A DNA stretch of 6,596 nucleotides. Origin: CAIKZJ01 sp964626015 (GTDB lineage Bacteria > Bacteroidota > Ignavibacteria > Tepidaquicellales > Tepidaquicellaceae). The notes under the pieces were generated by a model. It was not told the origin of the DNA. It ran no database searches and saw only the letters and a program-made list of their open reading frames with translations. The position numbers and the translations under genes are program-made. Of this stretch, positions 1 through 6,596 are shown one piece after another (position 1 is the stretch's first letter; the number at the start of each line of letters is the position of its first letter). Location: the NCBI GenBank assembly GCA_964626015.1, contig CAZVCC010000098.1, positions 1 through 6,596 on the forward strand. The letters are read 5' to 3'.

Positions 1-47
1 CTCTCTCCGAGCATTAAAATTCTTATCAATTTTAAATTTATACTTAT

Positions 48-3000
48 ATGAAAAAATTTAAACCTCTTATTTCTTTTATTTCCCTTTTTATCATATTGCT
101 GTTATCTTACAGTTCAGTAGATGCACAGCAAATAAGCTATTCAGGTAACTGGGGACCAAACGGATTTACATTAACATCTCAGAAATCTACAGGTGTCGGT
201 GTAAATTTTTCCGTTACAAAACTTTATTTGGAAGACGTTGATGTTAATGGTTCAACGTTAAAAGCTGCAAAGATAGAGGGTGTTTTCCTTCCTAATGATG
301 CAGGAAAACCCGACCTTGCGGGTACAGGCAGATACATTGCAATTCCGCAGGGCGCTGTTGCAACATACAGAATCGTTTCCGTAAGAACAGAAGTGATAAA
401 GAATGTTGACATTGCACCCGCACCCGTTATCCCAAAAGACGACGACCCAACCCCTCTGAAATACAATAAGGATTTCAGTGTTTACGGTAAAAGTGGTCTT
501 TATCCGGAGTCGCCTGTAATTCTTTCAGAAAGGCAGCAAATACGCGGTGTCGATGTTGTAATGCTTGGAATTACTCCTTTCCAGTATAATCCTTCAACCA
601 AAGAATTAACTGTTTACAAAGATATTCAGGTAGAAGTTAATTTCGTTGGCGGCAACGGACACTTTGGAAACGATTCTTACAGAAACAGATGGTGGGAACC
701 AATCCTTAGCGATGCAATAGCAAATTATTCTTCTTTGCCAAAGATTGATTTCTCTCAGATGCATAGAAATATGATGGATGCATACGGATACGAATATGTT
801 ATTATTATTCCTAACAATCCGGTCTATGCCCCATGGGCTGATACGCTCAGAAAATTCAGAACGGCACAAGGAATTAAAACAGGTGTTTTTACATTAGCTC
901 AGATAGGCGGCAACAATGTTGAAGGAATCAAAGCATGGGTTACAAATGCTTACAACAACTGGCCTATTAAACCCGTTGCTGTTTGTTTAATGGCAGATTA
1001 CAGCACTGACCCTTCGGGCAATACGGGAATAATTTCGAAACTGCAGCCCGATTCAGGTTATCCTGACTTTGCTTCTGATAACTATTATGCTGACGTCAAC
1101 AACGATGAAATGCCGGAAATTGTATTTTCAAGAATCATTGGAAACAATGACACAGAACTACAGACTCTTATTACTAAGAATATTAACTACGAAAAGAATC
1201 CCCCGACAAATCCAAACTTTTACAGCAAGCCAATTACTGCATTGGGATGGCAGACTGAAAGATGGTTCCAAATTTGCTCGGAAGTACTGGGCGGTTTCTT
1301 TAAAAGCATTGGTAAGACTCCAACAAGAATAAATAAAATATACTCAGGAACACCGGGTACATCGTGGTCAACTGCTACAAACACTGCAACAGTTATAAAT
1401 TATTTCGGAACAGCCGGAAGTCTTAAATACATTCCTATGACACCGGATTCTCTCGGTGGATGGGACGGCGGTACAGCTGCTATGGTTAACAATGCTATTA
1501 ACCAGGGTTCCTTCCTTTTACAGCACAGAGACCACGGCATGTACACAGGCTGGGGTGAACCATCTTACACGACATCAAACGCAAGCGGATTAACCAATAC
1601 AGACTTAACCTTCATATATTCAATTAACTGTCAGACTGGTGCTTACCACAATCCGTCTGGATGCCCTGCCAACGGCTCTTTTGTTGAAGTTTTTTACAGA
1701 TATAAATACAACAATCAGAACTCCGGTGCACTCGGCTTGGTATGTCCTGCCGAAGTATCATACTCATTCGTTAATGATACATACTGCTGGGGTATGTATG
1801 ACAACATGTGGCCGAACTTCATGCCCGGTTACGGTACAACTCCTCCTTCAAGAGACGTTAAACCGGCATTCGGCATGGCAGCAGGAAAATATTTTCTGCA
1901 GCAGTCATCATGGCCGTACAACACAAGCAATAAACTTGTAACATACAGACTTTTCCACATGCACGGTGATGCATTTTTGAACTTATACTACGAAGTTCCT
2001 CAGAACTTAGTTGTTAACCATGCTAACGTTGTTCTTTCTGGTGTTAACACTTTCAGCGTTACTGCAAATGCAGGTTCATTCATAGCTATCTCTCAGGATA
2101 CAAGTGTGCTTGGTACTGCTACCGGAACTGGTTCGCCGGTATCCTTAACAATTCCGGGTACTCAGGTACCGGGACAATTTTTAAAAGTAGTAGTGACAAA
2201 ACAAAACTACTACAGGTATGAATCTAACGTTCAAGTTATTCCTCCGTCGGGTCCTTACGTTATTAAAGACTCTGTTGCTATCAATGACGCATCTCCTCTC
2301 GGGAACGGTAACGGATTAATGGACTACGGTGAAACGAATAAACTCTCTCTCAGAGTTAAAAACGTCGGTTCGGCGACAGCCACAGGCGTAACGGTAAAAG
2401 TTACGGAAAACGACCCGTTCATTACAATGACGGACTCAACAGAAACTTACGGCGATATTTCAGCAAATACATCAATGCTTAAGACCGATGCATTTACATA
2501 CACAGTAGCCAACAATATTCCAGACGGAAGAAGTATCGACTTTACAGTAACTGCAACAGGCAGTTCAACAAGTTGGACAAGTAACTTCAGCATAACAGCA
2601 CATTCACCTATTATCAGAATGGGATCGCTCACAATTATTGATTCAACAGGGAATAATAACGGCAGATTCGACCCGGGTGAAACGGTAAAATTTAATATAC
2701 CTATACTTAACAGAGGTTCTTCGAATGCTTCAAATGTATGCGCCAGATTGTTCTCACTTACTTCCGGCGTTACGATTGCAGGCGACAGCTTACATTACGG
2801 TTTGATTAACTGCAATGACTCACTTAGGAAGCAATTTAATGTTTCAGCAATACCTACAATACCTATAGGTACATTAGCCAAGTTTGTATTAAAATCTTAT
2901 GCGGCAGGCGGTGTAATAACATGCATTGATTCATTTGATGTTACTGTCGGACAGAACTGGTCAATAATCGGAACAGGAACAACTTCGACCAGCTATCCAT

Positions 3001-3770
3001 TCTATACTCTTTACGAAGACTCAAGAACACAAATACTTTATAAATCTTCAGAGTATCTTGCAGGAGGCGGTTCTCCTGGATTCATTAATAAAATTGGATT
3101 TACAATATTAACTCTCGGCTCACCTGCAATGAGCGGTTTCTCAGTAAAGATGCAGACCATTTCCGCTTCTACAATTTCCACATGGACAACAACAGGATGG
3201 ACAGAAGTTTATACATCTACTTCATACATCCCTGCCGGTACCGGGATTCAGTATATCGACCTTGCCACACCTTATTATTACAACGCCACAGGCAATCTGC
3301 TTATCGAAATATGTTTTGATAATTCTTCATGGTCTGCAAATACGACAGTCGCAGGGACTTCACAGACAGGTACTGTCGTACACAACCATGTTGACGGCGG
3401 AGTTGGATGTAATCTGACTGCTACATCCACGGCTGCTACTCGTCCGAATGTAACTTTTATGTTTAACACAGCAGTCGGTGTAAACCCGGTCGGTACATCA
3501 ATACCGAAGGTTTATACATTAAGCCAAAATTATCCAAATCCGTTTAATCCTTCAACAAAGATTAACTTCGATTTGCCTAAACAGGGATTAGTAACTCTCA
3601 AAATTTACGACGTACTCGGCAGAGAAGTAAGAACACTCGTGAATGAAGTTAAAACTCCGGGAAGCTATACTGTCGATTTTAACGCTTCAGATTTCTCAAG
3701 CGGTGTTTATTTCTACAGACTACAGGCAAATGAATTCACAGACATAAAGAGAATGATGTTAATAAAATAA
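48..3770 (+). CDS. Secreted gingipain-like cysteine protease (peptidase C25) with T9SS sorting domain
   Basis: Complete 1240-aa endopeptidase precursor of the gingipain family, predicted to be exported and surface-attached or released. Residues 1-26 are a signal peptide (lysines, hydrophobic core, V-D-A cleavage site). About 27-230 resembles the C25 propeptide, including PFQYNPS at 177-183. The catalytic domain spans about 250-645, with the likely dyad H496 (in HRDHG) and C528 (in SINCQTGAY), and a closing HGDAF at 639-643. An Ig-like domain as in C25 proteins follows (about 650-735), then two beta repeats with G-N-x-N-G..D.GET motifs (746-763, 865-879), a ~170-aa module (970-1140) shared with the downstream gene, and a type A sorting domain (1155-1240). 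The ATG at 48 is chosen because an in-frame TAA lies at 33-35; no Shine-Dalgarno is visible. The substrate is unknown. The HRDHG sequence differs from the usual Y-x-GHG of gingipains, so specificity may differ too. Family assignment is firm; domain edges are approximate. Confidence 0.95.
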   Translation: MKKFKPLISFISLFIILLLSYSSVDAQQISYSGNWGPNGFTLTSQKSTGVGVNFSVTKLYLEDVDVNGSTLKAAKIEGVFLPNDAGKPDLAGTGRYIAIPQGAVATYRIVSVRTEVIKNVDIAPAPVIPKDDDPTPLKYNKDFSVYGKSGLYPESPVILSERQQIRGVDVVMLGITPFQYNPSTKELTVYKDIQVEVNFVGGNGHFGNDSYRNRWWEPILSDAIANYSSLPKIDFSQMHRNMMDAYGYEYVIIIPNNPVYAPWADTLRKFRTAQGIKTGVFTLAQIGGNNVEGIKAWVTNAYNNWPIKPVAVCLMADYSTDPSGNTGIISKLQPDSGYPDFASDNYYADVNNDEMPEIVFSRIIGNNDTELQTLITKNINYEKNPPTNPNFYSKPITALGWQTERWFQICSEVLGGFFKSIGKTPTRINKIYSGTPGTSWSTATNTATVINYFGTAGSLKYIPMTPDSLGGWDGGTAAMVNNAINQGSFLLQHRDHGMYTGWGEPSYTTSNASGLTNTDLTFIYSINCQTGAYHNPSGCPANGSFVEVFYRYKYNNQNSGALGLVCPAEVSYSFVNDTYCWGMYDNMWPNFMPGYGTTPPSRDVKPAFGMAAGKYFLQQSSWPYNTSNKLVTYRLFHMHGDAFLNLYYEVPQNLVVNHANVVLSGVNTFSVTANAGSFIAISQDTSVLGTATGTGSPVSLTIPGTQVPGQFLKVVVTKQNYYRYESNVQVIPPSGPYVIKDSVAINDASPLGNGNGLMDYGETNKLSLRVKNVGSATATGVTVKVTENDPFITMTDSTETYGDISANTSMLKTDAFTYTVANNIPDGRSIDFTVTATGSSTSWTSNFSITAHSPIIRMGSLTIIDSTGNNNGRFDPGETVKFNIPILNRGSSNASNVCARLFSLTSGVTIAGDSLHYGLINCNDSLRKQFNVSAIPTIPIGTLAKFVLKSYAAGGVITCIDSFDVTVGQNWSIIGTGTTSTSYPFYTLYEDSRTQILYKSSEYLAGGGSPGFINKIGFTILTLGSPAMSGFSVKMQTISASTISTWTTTGWTEVYTSTSYIPAGTGIQYIDLATPYYYNATGNLLIEICFDNSSWSANTTVAGTSQTGTVVHNHVDGGVGCNLTATSTAATRPNVTFMFNTAVGVNPVGTSIPKVYTLSQNYPNPFNPSTKINFDLPKQGLVTLKIYDVLGREVRTLVNEVKTPGSYTVDFNASDFSSGVYFYRLQANEFTDIKRMMLIK
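2967..3227 (+). repeat. Copy 1 of a coding repeat shared by both proteases
   Basis: This codes for residues 974-1060 of the first protease, the first half of a ~170-aa beta-rich module that begins IGTGTTSTSYPFYTLYEDS. It aligns without gaps to 6335..6595. By hand count 75 of 87 residues are identical, and 206 of 261 bases. The rest of the module (to about residue 1140) contains LLIEICFDNSSW and lies outside the stretch visible in copy 2. Similar modules occur in other T9SS-exported Bacteroidota proteins as I recall; the function is unknown, and an adhesive or substrate-binding role is inference. Confidence 0.9.
3510..3767 (+). other. Type A T9SS C-terminal sorting domain (within protease 1)
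   Basis: The last 86 residues (1155-1240) form a type A T9SS sorting domain. It opens with LSQNYPNPFNPSTKI, continues with a beta-sandwich containing LKIYDVLGREVRTLV, then SSGVYFYRLQAN, and ends with a basic tail, KRMMLIK. In this family the domain targets the protein to the type IX translocon in the outer membrane and is normally removed when cargo is attached to the surface or released. The wording is typical of Ignavibacteria and relatives and is the best taxonomic clue in the window. Confidence 0.93.
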
Positions 3771-3791
3771 GATTATTAAACTCTTGATTCC

Positions 3792-3820
3792 AAGGGTGCT
3801 GAATTTATTCGGCACCCTTT
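3792..3820 (+). terminator. Probable intrinsic terminator after protease 1
   Basis: Beginning 22 bases after the stop codon is a hairpin with a 12-bp stem (3792-3803 pairing with 3808-3819) and a TTTA loop. The only non-Watson-Crick pair is one G-T wobble. The outer eight pairs are perfect (AAGGGTGC with GCACCCTT). The T tract is weak: TTT at the foot of the stem, then ATATTTGT. The position and strength suit a terminator for the first gene; the short T run leaves open partial read-through into the second gene, or a role in protecting the mRNA 3' end. Confidence 0.75.
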
Positions 3821-3971
3821 ATATTTGTCATTAATTTTCGCGCTATCATAATAATTTAAAGCTCTCAGGGGTTCATTTTTGAATAGAATATCAATATTGA
3901 AATTATTAATTTTATAGATAAATTTCCCGGGGTAATCATATTATCTCATATTGTTAATGAAAAGCTAAAAG

Positions 3972-4000
3972 TTGAATAATCTTTATATCTTTTATATTTT
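3972..4000 (+). promoter_or_regulatory. Candidate Bacteroidota-type promoter for protease 2
   Basis: TTG at 3972-3974 and TATATTTT at 3993-4000 are separated by 18 bases. The Bacteroidota primary sigma consensus is TTTG/TTG near -33 and TAnnTTTG near -7, spaced about 19-21. The -7 match is seven of eight and the spacing is slightly short. A start near 4006 would give a leader of about 30 bases. The region is so AT-rich that a chance match is quite possible. No operator or riboswitch fold was seen in the rest of the 3771..4036 gap. Confidence 0.25.
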
Positions 4001-4036
4001 AATCAATAGGATTTCCAAATCTAAAAACATTTCTTT

Positions 4037-6596
4037 ATGAACAAATTTATTAAGTTTTTAATTTTCCCGCTTTTTATATTATTGTTTGCTTCTTTTGCTT
4101 ATTCAAAAGAATATCCAAAGGGTGTTAAATTAATTAAAGACGGTAACAGCTACATCGTTGAGTATTCTTTACCGCAGTACATGATTTCTGAAATCAAAGG
4201 CGGCAATGAAACATTTACATCTCTCGATATTCCCGAGTACGGGATTACTTCGCAGGTAGGACAACCTAAACTGCCCCAGATTTCTTTCTTTCTTTTAATC
4301 AGCAAGAATGAATCATCACCGGGAATAAATATTATCAGCAGAAACAAAAGTACAATAGAGCTGAGTTCTTTAATTTACCCAACTCAAATGCCTTGGGAAA
4401 AAACCCAAAAGCTCGAAGATAGACCATTTACAATCGACAGAGCTTATTACAGCACAAAAGGCAGTTCAGACGGTCCATTTGTAACAATATCTGAACCTTT
4501 TGTTATTGCCGGAGCAAAGGGCGTTATGGTGACAATATATCCTTTTGCTTACAATCCTTCTTCAAATAAGCTGGAAGCTTCAGTTCAAGGTAAGTTCAGG
4601 ATTAACCTGCAATACGAAGCAAACCTTGATTTCTCTCCGAGGCCTGCAATGGACGGATTCTTTGACGTTAACTTTGTCAACTATGAATTCAAGAATGCAA
4701 AAGGTACAAACAATTATCTAATTATTACTGCACCTGATTACGAAAGCGGTCTTTCACCGTTTGTAACTCATAAACAGGGACTTGGTTATAACGTTACAGT
4801 TGTCAATACGGGTGTAACAGGCACAACGAACACAGCAATAAAAGCATATATACAGAATCTCTACAATAATATTTCCACAAGGCCTGAATTCATACTTATG
4901 GTTGGTGATATTGATAAGATTCCCGAGTTCATCGGTACGGGTACAGGTACTCCCCATACAGACTGGAACTACGGTCTTCTTGAGGGAAGCGATATGTATG
5001 TTGATGCATTTGTTGGAAGGTTCCCTATTCAAAACCTTACACAACTCGGGAACATAATCACTAAAACCATTTACATGGAAAATGGAGTTAACAGCTTATG
5101 GAAAAAGAATGTGTTCATGGCTTCAACGGATAATCATGCCATTAGCGAAGGCTCCCATAATTTTGTAATCGATTCATTCTTTGTTCCGGGTGGTTTTACG
5201 GTTAATACAAAACTCTGGTCTTACAGCGGCGCCACTACTTCACAGGTTTCGCAGTCAATTGACTCAGGAAAAGTTTTCGCTATTTATTCCGGTCACGGTT
5301 CTGAAACATCGTGGGCAGACGGACCCTCATTCTCGCAGTCAAATGTCAATGCATTGAATAATACTATTTTTCCATTTGTTTATTCATTTGCCTGCATTAC
5401 TGGTTCTTATCATATCTCAGGTGAATGTTTTGCTGAAACATGGATTAGAAGCCCGAAAGCAGGTTCAATTTTCTGGGGTTCATCAGTCAATTCTTACTGG
5501 GATGAAGATGATATTCTTGAAAGAAGAATCGGTAGAGCTCTATTCACTGAAAACCTGAAGAAAACCGCCGAGAATTTTGTAAGAGGTAAAATTCTTTTGG
5601 TTCAGTATTTCGGTAGTCTTACAGGTATGATGCAGAGATACATAGAAATGTACAATTGTATGGGAGATCCCTCTATTTATCAATTATCCTATGGACCTTC
5701 AATAGCACACACACCGCTTTCTAACACTGAAAATCTTACAGGACCATACATCGTCAATTGTACTGTCAGTCCTTCAGGTAGTGCTATTACAGGTACCAAA
5801 CTTTTCTGGTCAAGAACAACAACTTACGATAGTATTACTATGACAAACACAGGCGGTAATAATTGGACTGCAAACATAACGGGAAATGGTGCATCATCAA
5901 CTTATAGATATTTCATCAGGACTCAGGATGCAATGAACAGAGTTACATATCTGCCAGGCGGAGCTCCTACAAACTATTTTACATTTACTGCAGCTACAGA
6001 TATTAATAAACCTGTAATTTCCCATACCACCATTCCGGACGTACCCAGAACTCAATGGCCTGCAACCATTACTGCAACCGTTACTGATAATATTGGAATC
6101 GATTCAGTTTGGGTTAAATGGTATAAGAATTCACCCGCAGGAGGTATCAAGACGTTTAAACTTATAAACACAAGCGGTTCCATTTTCAGTGCACCGTTCA
6201 ATTCTGTTATCTCGGATGTAAATGTTAACGATTCAGTATTTTATTGCATCTGGGCTCAAGATAATTCCAGTCAGCATAACTGCGACTCAACTACTACGAG
6301 GTCATTCAAAATTATCTCTCAAACTACAGCTTGTATCGGAACGGGTACAACCTCAACAAGTTATCCTTTCTACACGCTTTACGAAGATTCAAGAACACAA
6401 ATTTTATACAAATCAGATGAAATTATAGCTGGCGGCGGTGGTGCAGGATATATAAATAAAATTGGATTTACTATATTGACAGTAGGTTCACCTGCAATGA
6501 GTGGTTTTTCAGTAAAGATGCAGACCATAACTGCATCAACAATTTCATCATGGACAACTACAGGATGGAGTGAAGTTTATACTTCTTCTGCTTATA
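4037..6596 (+). CDS. Secreted gingipain-like cysteine protease (peptidase C25), cut by the window edge
   Basis: A C25 endopeptidase precursor; 853 codons are open without a stop when the window ends. The ATG at 4037 is fixed by an in-frame TAA at 4022-4024; there is no Shine-Dalgarno. Residues 1-23 are a signal peptide (A-Y-S then K24). About 24-215 is a C25-type propeptide, with PFAYNPS at 169-175 matching the upstream protein. The catalytic domain (about 226-552) has the classic gingipain dyad: H420 in IYSGHGSETSWAD and C453 in FACITGSY, 33 residues apart as I recall for RgpB and Kgp. It also has GSSVNSYWDED (481-491) and a closing MGDPS (542-546). Two Ig/FnIII-like repeats follow, starting IAHTPL at 556 and ISHTTI at 661, then the module shared with the first protease from 767. 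A sorting domain is expected beyond the edge but not seen. The gene has its own possible promoter and follows a probable terminator, so co-transcription is uncertain. Confidence 0.94.
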   Translation, partial: MNKFIKFLIFPLFILLFASFAYSKEYPKGVKLIKDGNSYIVEYSLPQYMISEIKGGNETFTSLDIPEYGITSQVGQPKLPQISFFLLISKNESSPGINIISRNKSTIELSSLIYPTQMPWEKTQKLEDRPFTIDRAYYSTKGSSDGPFVTISEPFVIAGAKGVMVTIYPFAYNPSSNKLEASVQGKFRINLQYEANLDFSPRPAMDGFFDVNFVNYEFKNAKGTNNYLIITAPDYESGLSPFVTHKQGLGYNVTVVNTGVTGTTNTAIKAYIQNLYNNISTRPEFILMVGDIDKIPEFIGTGTGTPHTDWNYGLLEGSDMYVDAFVGRFPIQNLTQLGNIITKTIYMENGVNSLWKKNVFMASTDNHAISEGSHNFVIDSFFVPGGFTVNTKLWSYSGATTSQVSQSIDSGKVFAIYSGHGSETSWADGPSFSQSNVNALNNTIFPFVYSFACITGSYHISGECFAETWIRSPKAGSIFWGSSVNSYWDEDDILERRIGRALFTENLKKTAENFVRGKILLVQYFGSLTGMMQRYIEMYNCMGDPSIYQLSYGPSIAHTPLSNTENLTGPYIVNCTVSPSGSAITGTKLFWSRTTTYDSITMTNTGGNNWTANITGNGASSTYRYFIRTQDAMNRVTYLPGGAPTNYFTFTAATDINKPVISHTTIPDVPRTQWPATITATVTDNIGIDSVWVKWYKNSPAGGIKTFKLINTSGSIFSAPFNSVISDVNVNDSVFYCIWAQDNSSQHNCDSTTTRSFKIISQTTACIGTGTTSTSYPFYTLYEDSRTQILYKSDEIIAGGGGAGYINKIGFTILTVGSPAMSGFSVKMQTITASTISSWTTTGWSEVYTSSAY
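6335..6595 (+). repeat. Copy 2 of the coding repeat shared by both proteases (partial module)
   Basis: This codes for residues 767-853 of the second protease and runs to the window edge. It aligns without gaps to 2967..3227. Twelve residues differ, clustered mainly at D794-Y805 (copy 1: S-E-Y-L then S-P-G-F). Of the 75 conserved residues, 31 use a different synonymous codon. The two copies are therefore old paralogous domains kept under protein-level selection, not a recent DNA duplication. The remaining half of the module lies beyond the window. Confidence 0.9.

Noticed and set aside
3820..3827. TATATTTG, an exact match to the Bacteroidota -7 box TAnnTTTG.
   Set aside because: No TTG lies 19-21 bases upstream (the nearest, at 3784-3786, is 33 bases away), and the site overlaps the foot of the terminator hairpin. 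It is probably a chance match in AT-rich sequence.
3926..3931. CCCGGG palindrome in the intergenic gap.
   Set aside because: Six bases are too short to support an operator, and no second copy or flanking symmetry is present.
4933..4950. GGTAC-rich short direct repeat coding for GTGTGT.
   Set aside because: It is a three-unit low-complexity run in a loop of the catalytic domain, with no sign of being longer or of acting as a phase-variable tract.
4754..5044. A 96-codon open frame on the minus strand, and similar short open frames on both strands elsewhere.
   Set aside because: They lie wholly inside the two protease genes, have no recognisable domains, and disappear against the strong family match of the overlapping frame.
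2967..6595. The two similar 261-bp stretches as a recent duplication, gene conversion or mobile element ends.
   Set aside because: Bases differ at about one in five positions, largely at synonymous sites, and neither is flanked by inverted or target-site repeats. They are paralogous protein domains.
48..6596. Either protein as PorU, the C25-family sortase of T9SS.
   Set aside because: In PorU, as I recall, the catalytic domain follows a much longer N-terminal region (catalytic Cys near residue 690). Here the cysteines are at 528 and 453, after an ordinary C25 propeptide, and protease 1 has a cargo-type sorting domain and extra beta modules.

Overview
The window carries two large secreted cysteine proteases of the gingipain family (peptidase family C25), in tandem on the + strand. 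The first is complete (48..3770, 1240 aa). The second starts at 4037 and is still open at the window edge (at least 853 codons). The only other content is a 47-bp leader before the first gene and a 266-bp AT-rich gap between the two.

The organism is most likely a member of Bacteroidota/Chlorobi-group bacteria, probably an Ignavibacteria-like lineage. Three things point there. The first protein ends in a type A type IX secretion (T9SS) sorting domain of the wording common in that group (NYPNPFNPSTKI, then YDVLGREV, then SGVYFYRL). Neither gene has a Shine-Dalgarno sequence, as is usual in Bacteroidota. The coding sequence is moderately AT-rich with very AT-rich spacers. The exact genus cannot be read from this window.

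Layout: 1..47 leader; 48..3770 protease 1 (signal peptide, C25 propeptide, catalytic domain, Ig-like domain, two GNGNG/GET-motif beta repeats, a ~170-aa module, sorting domain); 3792..3820 strong hairpin, a likely terminator; 3972..4000 weak Bacteroidota-type promoter candidate; 4037..6596 protease 2 (signal peptide, propeptide, catalytic domain, two Ig/FnIII-like repeats, then the start of the same ~170-aa module).

Both proteins should be exported by Sec and then carried across the outer membrane by T9SS. They would act as cell-surface or released proteases, probably on extracellular protein. Their catalytic domains are quite divergent, yet their C-terminal modules are 75/87 identical over the part visible in both. 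They look like two enzymes of different specificity given a common accessory domain. I see no RNA genes, mobile elements, CRISPR arrays or clear signs of an undescribed system. The most interesting signals are the mosaic architecture, the different active-site neighbourhoods and a Kgp-like specificity motif in the second enzyme.
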